Shown here: positions 1 to 6,349 of the stretch, one piece after another | Layout of the letters: each line of letters opens with the position of its first letter | How positions within the stretch are numbered: position 1 is the stretch's first letter | Assembly: GCA_002449665.1 (NCBI GenBank) | Contig: DJXH01000049.1 | Location: 589 to 24,257 of the forward strand | Direction: 5' to 3' | Origin: Bacteroidales bacterium UBA7009 | GTDB lineage: Bacteria > Bacteroidota > Bacteroidia > Bacteroidales > Paludibacteraceae | DNA: 23,669 nt | Notes under the pieces: model-generated | What the model was told of the DNA's origin: nothing | Seen by the model: only the letters and a program-made list of their open reading frames with translations | The model's database searches: none | Made by a program: the position numbers and the translations under genes

Positions 1-32
1 GTGGGTCGGGGGTTCGAATCCCCCCCGAATCA
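1..32 (+). tRNA. tRNA, 3' part only (isotype not determined)
   Basis: The first 32 bases form the 3' part of a tRNA: a T-stem of five G:C pairs (8-12 with 20-24) around the canonical seven-base loop TTCGAAT (13-19), then seven acceptor bases (25-31, CCGAATC) and discriminator A32. The bases after it do not read CCA, so the tail would be added after transcription. The short GGGTC before the T-stem fits the variable region of a class I tRNA. The anticodon lies outside the window, so the amino acid cannot be named. Confidence 0.85.
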
Positions 33-155
33 CAACGATTGGCTAACAACACGTTAGCAGATACGAAGAGATATTCATTTTTGAATGCATATCATCCTCT
101 TTATGATAACTTGTTGAATAAATTCCTAATTTTTGTTTTCTTATATTTTGCAAAT

Positions 156-222
156 ATGCAAATCTTTGTGCAGTAAAAGTCTAATCTGTACAAATTTGTT
201 CAACTTTTGTGCAGATTTGCAT
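156..222. repeat. 10-bp inverted repeat with overlapping TTTGTGCAG direct repeats
   Basis: ATGCAAATCT (156-165) is matched perfectly by its reverse complement AGATTTGCAT (213-222). The 9-mer TTTGTGCAG occurs at 165-173 and again at 206-214, so each arm is joined to the same word. It lies in the AT-rich gap (33-258) between the tRNA end and the convergent lipoprotein gene. I see no gene in this gap. It might be a regulator site or a chance AT-rich repeat; function unknown. Confidence 0.35.
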
Positions 223-234
223 TAAAATAAGTCC

Positions 235-256
235 AAAAAACGACTGTGGAAAGTCG
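235..256 (-). terminator. Rho-independent terminator of the envelope operon
   Basis: On the minus strand, three bases past the lipoprotein stop codon, a CGACT/AGTCG stem (241-245 with 252-256) closes a 6-nt loop and is followed by six Ts (235-240). This is a compact intrinsic terminator placed exactly where the five-gene minus-strand operon ends. Confidence 0.65.
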
Positions 257-258
257 GC

Positions 259-744
259 TCACTTTGACATTTTGCTTATCTCTCCCTCGTAGGTGGTATA
301 GAAAGCGGCAAAACTTGTTTCAAACTCAATCTCGTCTTCGTCAATACTACCTTTGAGGTCGTTGGCTGTATATTGCGGGAAGGGCTTGTCCATATATTTG
401 GGGACAATGGCTTTTTCGCCAAACTCTATGCCGTCGGCAGTGCGGATATAGCGAACAGAGTCGATAACCATATCGAGTTGCGGCATTTTGTCTGCAAACC
501 TCATCTTCACGAGGTCGATACGGAGTGTAGTGTCCGTAAGAATAGTTACGCGAACGGTGTCATTGTCAGCCTCAAAGGCGGGTGTTGCCACTTTTACCGT
601 GCCTATAGCTTCAAAGTGAGCGGCGTTGGCAACGGTAATAACTTCCTGCTTGTTGTCGGCAGGGGTTTCCACTTCGGTTTTGGTCTTGTTCTCGCAGGCA
701 GCGATGGTAATTGCTGCAACAGCAAAAAGGAAAAATTTTTTCAT
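259..744 (-). CDS. Small exported lipoprotein of unknown function
   Basis: 161 residues. The N terminus has a short positive start (MKK), a hydrophobic stretch and a lipobox ending AITIAAC, so Cys17 is the likely lipidated residue and the protein should be anchored to the outer membrane. The residues after the Cys (ENKTKTEVETPADNK) form a charged tether with no obvious membrane segment. The rest (about 40-161) is a soluble, acidic domain I do not recognise; the start codon follows an A-rich leader. It begins 25 bp after the stop of the TonB-dependent receptor on the same strand and is followed by a terminator, so it is most likely the last gene of that transcript and may work with the receptor as a surface or periplasmic accessory. 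That role is inferred from position only. Confidence 0.8.
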   Translation of the reverse strand: MKKFFLFAVAAITIAACENKTKTEVETPADNKQEVITVANAAHFEAIGTVKVATPAFEADNDTVRVTILTDTTLRIDLVKMRFADKMPQLDMVIDSVRYIRTADGIEFGEKAIVPKYMDKPFPQYTANDLKGSIDEDEIEFETSFAAFYTTYEGEISKMSK

Positions 745-769
745 GGTAATTTTAGTTTGATTATGATGA

Positions 770-3082
770 TTAGTATTTGAATGTCAGTGTCAGTCCTAAT
801 TGTCGCGGTTTGCCTTTTTGGACGTACTCTTTTTCCATTGATTTGAAGTAGAATACGTTGTAGTCGGTGTTTGTGAGGTTCTTTCCCCATAGGCGCAGGT
901 CAAACCATTTCCAAGCCAAGCGTATATTGCAGCCAAGCAGACCATAAAACTGCTCTTGTCTGCTGTTTTGTTCATTCCACCATATCTGTCCTATTCCGTC
1001 GGCGTTGAGACTGAATGAAACAGTTTGCAGCCAATTTTTATTGACATTGTATGCCGCCTGACAGGTGAGGTGGGCGGTGTGTGCCGGTGCGTAGGGTCTG
1101 TGCTTTCCGCCGTAGTCTTGTATGCCGTCATAGAACTCTATGAATCTTGCTTCCGTGAAGCCGTAGGCTGCTTGTAGCAGTCCGTGCCATTGTCCTGATT
1201 GCCATCGGTAGGTCATATCCGCTTCCGCGCCGTATATTTGCGAACGACCGGCGTTGGTCATCATTCTGCCTGTGGTCTTGCCATTGGGGAAAACGGTAAC
1301 TTGCATATCGTGGCAATAGATATAAAAGACATCGGCGTTGATGTTCAGTCCGTCAGCGGGTTTGAGGTGTGTGCCCAACTCTGCCGTCCATGCTCGTTCG
1401 GGCTTATATGAGGTGATGTCGGCGTTGGTGAACCGCTCATCGGCTATTGGCAGATGAACGTGCAGGCGGTTACACAGGTCGTTCATCATACGGTTTTGCA
1501 TAATAGTGCTGAATATCTGCGGATTATATCCTCCTGCCTTGTATCCCTCCGCTACGTAGGTGTAGATGGTGTATGTAGGTCTGTTGTAGGATATGCCTAT
1601 TCGTGGCAGGGCGTTGAAGTAGCGGGATTGCCGTGTACCCTTCATAGAGGTCTGCATAGGCTGCGGCTCGTCCATAACGAGGGTGAAGCGATAGTGCAGG
1701 TCGGCGTATGAGTTGTACCGCATAGACGTGGTCTCGTAGTCAAGTCTTAAACCGAGTGTGATAATCCAGTCGTTGAAGGTGAAGCGACTTTGGTGGAATG
1801 CGGCGATACCGGCATTAAGAAAGCTGAAATCGCTGTTGATAGGCAGCAGTTGTTCCGTTATCTCAAGCGAGTCGTTTGTGAAGACGGAGCGTATGCCTTT
1901 GTTGGCGTTGTAGAGTATAAGGTCGTCTATGCCGCCTCGCTCGAAGATGACGGGGGCAGACATGTCGTTGAGTTTGGCAAAGCCGCTGATACCTGCCGTC
2001 CAGTCGTACCACTCTACAGGTCGCGGAGCTTTGAGCAGCGCGTCTATGCTGCCAGCGTGCAGGAGTTGTTTTTGCTCAAGGGTGAAGACAGGAGCGGGCG
2101 AGTAGTCGTTGTCCATACGCATATCGTCGGCAAGCATTTGATAACTTGCTGACAGGTTGAGTCGGTAGCCGCTGTTGCTGTATTCTGCCCTGAGGCTCTC
2201 CATAAGAGTGGTGCGACTGTAACTGCCTTCGGCGTTGTAGGCTATAGTGCCGGTGGAAAGCGAGGCGTATGGGAATGCACCTTGACTGACATAACTTGCT
2301 GACAAGCTGTTCTGTACGCGCCAATGGCTATTGGGGCGGAAGTCGAGGGCAAACTTGCCGGAAGCGTTCTGTCCTTTATCGGTGAGCAAGTCGGTATAGG
2401 AGTTGCGGAAAAATCCGTCGGTGCGACCATACTGTGCCGTCAGCCCCCAGCCCCATTTGTCGTTTACGGGTTGATAGACCGATGCTCCTGCTTTAACTGT
2501 ATTGCGGCTGCCGTATTCGGCGAAGACATTGACAGCTGTGCTTTGCAGGTCAAGCGGTTGCAGAGTATGTATCTCCATAATGCCGCCTTGTGTGTTCCTG
2601 CCGTACATAGTGCCTTGCGGTCCGCGCAGAAACTCAATACGGCGTATATCAAAGAGTTGGTGGTCGTACATATTCTTGTCAAGCAGCGGCACGCCGTCAA
2701 TAATCATACCTACTACCGGCTGGTCAATGCGCGACCCCAAGCCGCGTATGTATATGCTGCTTGTCATGGCGGAGCCGTAGTCGGGCATAATAAGGTTGGG
2801 TACAAAAGAAGCAATGTCTTTCGGGGCGTTTACCTGCCGCTCTTCCATCATTAGGGGCGACACAACGCTTGTCTGCTGCTGCAACAGGAAGGGAGAGGCT
2901 TGGTAGCGCGTGGAGTTTATCTCCACCTCCGGCAGTGTGATGCTGTCAACTACCGTCTCGTTTTCGGATGTGGCGGATGTGTATGGCGACAAAGGCTCTG
3001 CAAAAACAGTGCAGCAGCAAAATAAGAATATAATAACATTGCAAAGTACAGAGTTTGCCCTCATCTGAAGAACCTTCATCAT
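770..3082 (-). CDS. TonB-dependent outer-membrane receptor (siderophore/iron-complex type)
   Basis: About 770 residues. It has a signal peptide (hydrophobic core NVIIFLFCCCTVFA), then a plug domain starting near SITLPEVEINSTRYQ, with SSIYIRGLGSRIDQPVVGM, IDGVPL and RRIEFLRGPQGTMYGRNTQG, the hallmark end of the plug. The remainder alternates as a 22-strand barrel would and ends in an aromatic residue (LTLTFKY). There is no N-terminal carboxypeptidase-like domain and no SusD partner, so it is not a SusC glycan transporter; the plug motifs resemble FyuA/FecA-like iron-complex receptors. Substrate is not readable. The frame stays open to a TTG at 3109, but that stretch overlaps the -7 promoter box (3096-3103), so I chose ATG 3082; ATG 3079 or 3064 would also keep the signal peptide. 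The gene follows the DNA-binding fusion gene and precedes the lipoprotein gene, 25 bp apart. Confidence 0.9.
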   Translation of the reverse strand: MMKVLQMRANSVLCNVIIFLFCCCTVFAEPLSPYTSATSENETVVDSITLPEVEINSTRYQASPFLLQQQTSVVSPLMMEERQVNAPKDIASFVPNLIMPDYGSAMTSSIYIRGLGSRIDQPVVGMIIDGVPLLDKNMYDHQLFDIRRIEFLRGPQGTMYGRNTQGGIMEIHTLQPLDLQSTAVNVFAEYGSRNTVKAGASVYQPVNDKWGWGLTAQYGRTDGFFRNSYTDLLTDKGQNASGKFALDFRPNSHWRVQNSLSASYVSQGAFPYASLSTGTIAYNAEGSYSRTTLMESLRAEYSNSGYRLNLSASYQMLADDMRMDNDYSPAPVFTLEQKQLLHAGSIDALLKAPRPVEWYDWTAGISGFAKLNDMSAPVIFERGGIDDLILYNANKGIRSVFTNDSLEITEQLLPINSDFSFLNAGIAAFHQSRFTFNDWIITLGLRLDYETTSMRYNSYADLHYRFTLVMDEPQPMQTSMKGTRQSRYFNALPRIGISYNRPTYTIYTYVAEGYKAGGYNPQIFSTIMQNRMMNDLCNRLHVHLPIADERFTNADITSYKPERAWTAELGTHLKPADGLNINADVFYIYCHDMQVTVFPNGKTTGRMMTNAGRSQIYGAEADMTYRWQSGQWHGLLQAAYGFTEARFIEFYDGIQDYGGKHRPYAPAHTAHLTCQAAYNVNKNWLQTVSFSLNADGIGQIWWNEQNSRQEQFYGLLGCNIRLAWKWFDLRLWGKNLTNTDYNVFYFKSMEKEYVQKGKPRQLGLTLTFKY

Positions 3083-3095
3083 CTTAAAAACGCTG

Positions 3096-3140
3096 CAAAG
3101 GTAGGGCAAAAACGGCTGCTTTGTCTTAAGTCTGTCTTAA
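3096..3140 (-). promoter_or_regulatory. Receptor promoter with OmpR-type direct-repeat operator
   Basis: On the minus strand TACCTTTG (3103-3096) matches the Bacteroidota -7 element TAnnTTTG, about 14 nt before the first ATG. The -33 TTG seen 20 nt upstream of the -7 box in five other promoters here is absent. In its place GTCTTAA occurs twice on the plus strand (3123-3129 and 3134-3140), exactly 11 bp start to start, overlapping the -33 zone. Eleven-bp direct repeats are the usual site of an OmpR/PhoB-family dimer, so an activated promoter is likely. The natural candidate activator is the product of the gene just upstream; that pairing is inference. Confidence 0.6.
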
Positions 3141-3171
3141 ATGTTGCGAGAAAACGGCAGTTCGGGTTTGA

Positions 3172-3924
3172 TTATGCGGGTGAGAGCAGGAGGTGAAACT
3201 CCACTTTGAGCCGTCCTTCATTTTGAGTGCATCTCATAGGCATACCGAGCAGTGCGGCGAGGCGTTGAGCCACTATCCAGTCGATAAGCGTAAAGTCGGC
3301 TTTGGCGGAGCGTACGGAGAGGAAAATGCAGAATGTGGTGATATTTAGGCTTGTACCGATGTCCATTGTGCCTTTTTCCGCATCGGTGAGCATAGCGGTG
3401 AGGGCGTGATCCATAAGTGCGAGGAAGGTGTCGCGGTCGGTGGTCAGTTCGTTGACGAACGGGTCTAAACGGATGTGGCACCGCAGTTGTTTCTGTTCTA
3501 TCTCTGTTTGGTGGTTGGTGAGGGCTGTGTAGATGAGTTCGGACACGGAGCAAGTGTGCAGCGTGTCCGGCAAGAGAGTGGAAAATACTGTTGCCCAGTC
3601 CATATTCTGCTTGTAGCGCGGTGTGTTTTTGTATGAGTGGAGCAGCAGTCCAACGCCGCGAACGGTCTCAATGGGGTAGGTGTTTGTGAAGTGTAACTTG
3701 CGGCGGAGAGAGTTAAGGTGGACATCAAGTGTGCCGGTGTCGTATTGGAAACGTTGTCCCCATACGTTGTCTATGATGTCTTGGCGGGGGCAGATAGTGT
3801 CGGCGTGGTTGAGCAAGTAAGCGAGCAGGTCAAACTCTATTTTAGTCAGTTTTACCTCTTTGTCGTTGCGGTAAACGCTGCGTTCGGTGGTGTCTAATAT
3901 GACTTGCTCAAGTTTGTGTATCAT
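3172..3924 (-). CDS. OmpR/PhoB winged-helix domain fused to a degenerate histidine-kinase-type ATPase domain
   Basis: 250 residues. Residues 6-97 are a full OmpR/PhoB effector domain: LTKIEFDLLAYLLNHAD, then IIDNVWGQ, then TLDVHLNSLRRKL as recognition helix, then TVRGVG as wing. There is no receiver domain before it. Residues about 126-248 follow the order of a histidine-kinase ATPase domain: SELIYTALTNHQTEIEQKQL with a following LRCHIRLDP strand, a DRDTFLALMDHALTAML helix where the N-box should be, a CIFLSV strand, then WIVAQRLAALLG and a closing EGRLKVEFHLLL. The N-box Asn, the DxGxG motif and the GLGL lid are missing, the G-box region being shortened to about ten residues, so ATP binding is probably lost. 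No histidine phosphotransfer domain is present. The start is 4 bp past the lptE stop, indicating cotranscription. It probably regulates the receptor gene next to it. Confidence 0.75.
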   Translation of the reverse strand: MIHKLEQVILDTTERSVYRNDKEVKLTKIEFDLLAYLLNHADTICPRQDIIDNVWGQRFQYDTGTLDVHLNSLRRKLHFTNTYPIETVRGVGLLLHSYKNTPRYKQNMDWATVFSTLLPDTLHTCSVSELIYTALTNHQTEIEQKQLRCHIRLDPFVNELTTDRDTFLALMDHALTAMLTDAEKGTMDIGTSLNITTFCIFLSVRSAKADFTLIDWIVAQRLAALLGMPMRCTQNEGRLKVEFHLLLSPA

Positions 3925-3928
3925 CGTT

Positions 3929-4462
3929 TTACCACTTTGCCACGGTGTCGTTGAATATGCTTTCGGACAGTTCTTCTATCATCGTTTCGCAGAGTTCGTC
4001 TTGTACTTCGGTCAGCAGTTTGTTGGCATCGAAAGTCTGGTACGCACTGTATGTCTTCTCAAAACTCTCTTCGGGTACGATGTTATTGGTAAAGCGCACT
4101 TTGACGGTGATGGTCAGTTTGGTCTCGGCTGCGTAACTGTCCGCTGCTACGGACATAGGCGTTATGTCGTAGCCGGTTATTTCGCCTTCGAGGTCAAGAT
4201 GTCCGCCTTGCCGGAGTATTTCGAGCCGTGTCTGCCGTGAGAAGATGTCGCGTATGGCTTCGCTAAAGTTGCTGCTCAGGGTAGGGTTGACGAGCGGGGC
4301 GTGGTTGGGGAAATCGCTGATAGAGATAGTTTTGGTCTTGGAGTAGTCAATGCTTGCGCCGTTGAACTTATAGCTGATAGCGCAACCTGTCAGCAGAGGA
4401 ATGAGCAGTAGAGATAGTAGGATTATCCTCGTTCTTGATAAGGGTTTGAGTGTTCTCTCCAT
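3929..4462 (-). CDS. lptE: LptE-family LPS-assembly lipoprotein
   Basis: 177 residues. A basic start is followed by a hydrophobic segment and the lipobox PLLTGC (Cys27 lipidated), giving an outer-membrane lipoprotein. The body shows the pattern of Bacteroidota LptE: YKFNGASIDY, then KTISISDFPNHAPLVNPTLS, then EAIRDIFSRQTRLEI, LEGEITGYDITP and LTITVKVRFTN. In the family LptE plugs and helps assemble LptD, the outer-membrane translocon that inserts lipopolysaccharide; length is normal. It lies 15 bp after the sigma-54 activator gene and 4 bp before the DNA-binding fusion gene. From memory, a sigma-54 activator followed by lptE is a recurring arrangement in Bacteroidales, often with secG nearby; no secG is present here. 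Confidence 0.88.
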   Translation of the reverse strand: MERTLKPLSRTRIILLSLLLIPLLTGCAISYKFNGASIDYSKTKTISISDFPNHAPLVNPTLSSNFSEAIRDIFSRQTRLEILRQGGHLDLEGEITGYDITPMSVAADSYAAETKLTITVKVRFTNNIVPEESFEKTYSAYQTFDANKLLTEVQDELCETMIEELSESIFNDTVAKW

Positions 4463-4477
4463 TTTGCAGGCAGTCGG

Positions 4478-5662
4478 TTATAGTCCGTATTCTTTTATTT
4501 TCCTATACAATGTGCGTTCGCTCATACCTATGCTTTCGGCTGTGGCTTTTCGGTTGCCGCGGTTATGCTCCAAGGCTCGGCGTATGGCTTCTTTTTCCAT
4601 CTCCTCTATGCTGCTTGGCAGTTCTTGTACGTCTTCCGCAAGTTGGTAGTCGGTTTTCTTGTGTTCTTGTTGAACGTTGATAAGGGGCTGACCTGTGGGT
4701 ATGATAACGTCTTCGCTTTGGGCGGTCTGCTCTTGTTTCTGTCGTACTTCCTGCTTGAGTTCGGAGATGTCGCGCCGCATATCAAACAGGATTTTATATA
4801 GCAGTTCTCTTTCGTTCATATAGTTGCCGTTGTCTTCGTCGCGGCGCAGCAGTTGGATTCCTTTTTGTGTCTCGTTCTCGGGCAGGTAGCGACGGAGTGT
4901 CTCGGCGGAGATGTCGTGGTTGGTCTCTATGACGCTGATTTGTTCTGCCACGTTTTTGAGTTGGCGTATGTTGCCTTGCCAGTAGTAGGACTTAATCAGT
5001 GCGGTCGCCTCATCGCTAAGGCGCAGGGGCGGCATCTTGTATTTCTCGCTGAAGTCGAGAGCAAACTTGCGGAAGAGCAGGGGTATGTCGTCTTTTCTGT
5101 CGCGCAGAGCCGGCACTTTTATCTCCACCGTATTGAGACGGAAGTAAAGGTCTTCTCTGAACTTGCCTTCCTGAATTGCGCGGCGCATATCAAGGTTGGT
5201 GGCAGCCACAACGCGGACGTTGGTCTTTTGTACTTGACTGGAACCCATACGTATAAATTCGCCGGTCTCCAGTACGCGCAGCAGTCTTACTTGGGTTTGT
5301 AGAGGCAGTTCGCCCACCTCGTCAAGGAAGAGTGTGCCGCCGTTAGCAATCTCAAAGTAGCCTTTACGTTCGGCTTTGGCATCGGTGAAGGCCCCTTTCT
5401 CGTGTCCGAATAGTTCGCTGTCTATCGTCCCTTCGGGTATGGCTCCGCAGTTGATGGCGAAGTACGGACCGTGTTTGCGGCGGGAGGAAGTGTGGATAAT
5501 CTGCGGGAAGAACTCTTTTCCCACGCCGGATTCACCGGTAACGAGTACGCTAAGGTCGGTGGCGGCAACTTGTACAGCCACTTCTATCGCGTGGTTGAGT
5601 TGCTGGTTGGTGCCGATAATGCCGAAGCGTTGTTTTATGCTTTGTATTTCCTGTTGTGTCAT
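4478..5662 (-). CDS. Sigma-54-type AAA+ transcription activator without receiver domain
   Basis: 394 residues. The AAA+ core begins almost at the N terminus: Walker A GESGVGKE (43-50), the sigma-54 contact loop reading GAFTDA (90-95), Walker B LFLDEVGEL (111-119), VVAATN and the arginine-finger region FREDLYFRLN. A helical linker with NERELLYKILFDMRRDISEL leads to a Fis-type helix-turn-helix at about 352-394 (NRKATAESIGMSERTLYRKI). No receiver, GAF or PAS domain precedes the core, so there is no visible sensory input. The usual loop is GAFTGA; an Asp at the fifth position is recorded for NorR mutants that escape their regulatory domain, and may be natural here. It heads the operon with its own promoter 21 bp upstream; its target genes are unknown. 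Confidence 0.9.
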   Translation of the reverse strand: MTQQEIQSIKQRFGIIGTNQQLNHAIEVAVQVAATDLSVLVTGESGVGKEFFPQIIHTSSRRKHGPYFAINCGAIPEGTIDSELFGHEKGAFTDAKAERKGYFEIANGGTLFLDEVGELPLQTQVRLLRVLETGEFIRMGSSQVQKTNVRVVAATNLDMRRAIQEGKFREDLYFRLNTVEIKVPALRDRKDDIPLLFRKFALDFSEKYKMPPLRLSDEATALIKSYYWQGNIRQLKNVAEQISVIETNHDISAETLRRYLPENETQKGIQLLRRDEDNGNYMNERELLYKILFDMRRDISELKQEVRQKQEQTAQSEDVIIPTGQPLINVQQEHKKTDYQLAEDVQELPSSIEEMEKEAIRRALEHNRGNRKATAESIGMSERTLYRKIKEYGL

Positions 5663-5683
5663 ATTTTTATGTCAATTTGGCAG

Positions 5684-5714
5684 CAAAGGTACAGCGTTTT
5701 TGCGGAATGTGCAA
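5684..5714 (-). promoter_or_regulatory. Promoter of the sigma-54 activator operon
   Basis: On the minus strand TTG (5714-5712), a 20-nt spacer and TACCTTTG (5691-5684) match the Bacteroidota housekeeping promoter. The predicted start of transcription is a few bases further on, leaving a leader of about 15 nt before the ATG at 5662. The spacer includes CCGCAAAAACGCTG, similar to the spacer of the promoter at 17052-17082. Confidence 0.7.
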
Positions 5715-5774
5715 GATTTTGCGCTAAAACAGATATTTTGTGCCTAATTGTTTAGAAATTCCATATATTTTTCT

Positions 5775-5782
5775 TACCTTTG
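5775..5782 (+). promoter_or_regulatory. -7 element of the giant-protein operon promoter
   Basis: TACCTTTG is a perfect TAnnTTTG box 48 nt before the ATG at 5831. The expected TTG 20 nt upstream is missing (TTA instead, with a TTG 24 nt upstream at 5748-5750), so this promoter may be weak or need an activator. It faces away from the promoter at 5684-5714. Confidence 0.55.
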
Positions 5783-5830
5783 CGGCATTTAGTAACCATA
5801 GAATTATAAGCAAAGAAAAATTATATATTT

Positions 5831-6337
5831 ATGAGAACAAAGATATTGTTTATTACTGCTATCTCGCTGCTTATAACTTTGGCGGGGTGTAAGAAAGACG
5901 AGAAAAAAGACCCTGTTTCCCTGTCGGAAAAGACCGAAACTATTGTGGGTAGTACAGGCAAGCCTACGTGGTCTGTGCCTGACAAGTATGATATGACCGT
6001 TTCTATGACGGCTGTGGTAGCCATTGACCTGTCGTGTGTCTATACGGATGATCAATTGACAGCTGCAAGGTACGAACTGACCGAAGATGACCTGCTTGCA
6101 GCCTTTTGTGACGGTAATTGTATTGGAGTGGCTTCGCCGCAATCGTTGGAAACGGGGGATTACTTCTTCTTGTATATATGCCCTCCTGCCGATGGAGAGA
6201 CAATAACGATACGTTACTACTCTTCATGGCTCAAGCATATCTATACCGCCGAAAAAGTGCAGTACGTGAACGACGGACAACTCGGTACGGCAGGCAGTCC
6301 GTATATGCCTGTATTTGATAAGAATAATATTCAATAA
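5831..6337 (+). CDS. Lipoprotein consisting of one module also found in the adjacent giant protein
   Basis: 168 residues. The start MRTKILFITAISLLITLAGC gives a lipobox with Cys20, then a charged tether (KKDEKKDP). Residues about 52-162 align by eye with residues about 2803-2906 of the next gene product: KYDMTVSMTAVVAID against KYSLNMSVCGQLVVNG, DDLLAAFCDGNCIGVA against EDKVIALYRNECVGMA, and GETITIRYYSSWLKHIY against GKQITFLLWQASTGKVI, ending SPYMPVF against GEPVVF. The module resembles a beta-rich domain common in large Bacteroidota exported proteins; its function is not known to me. The stop is 12 bp before the giant gene on the same strand, so the two are cotranscribed. It may be a membrane-held partner or anchor of the giant protein, which is inference. 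Confidence 0.85.
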   Translation: MRTKILFITAISLLITLAGCKKDEKKDPVSLSEKTETIVGSTGKPTWSVPDKYDMTVSMTAVVAIDLSCVYTDDQLTAARYELTEDDLLAAFCDGNCIGVASPQSLETGDYFFLYICPPADGETITIRYYSSWLKHIYTAEKVQYVNDGQLGTAGSPYMPVFDKNNIQ

Positions 6338-6349
6338 ACCTCATACATA

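Noticed and set aside
3083..3109. TTG start of the TonB-dependent receptor at 3109
   Set aside because: The segment is the -7 promoter box itself, so it would lie upstream of or at the transcription start.
770..3109. SusC-type glycan transporter
   Set aside because: It lacks the N-terminal carboxypeptidase-like domain and a neighbouring SusD gene.
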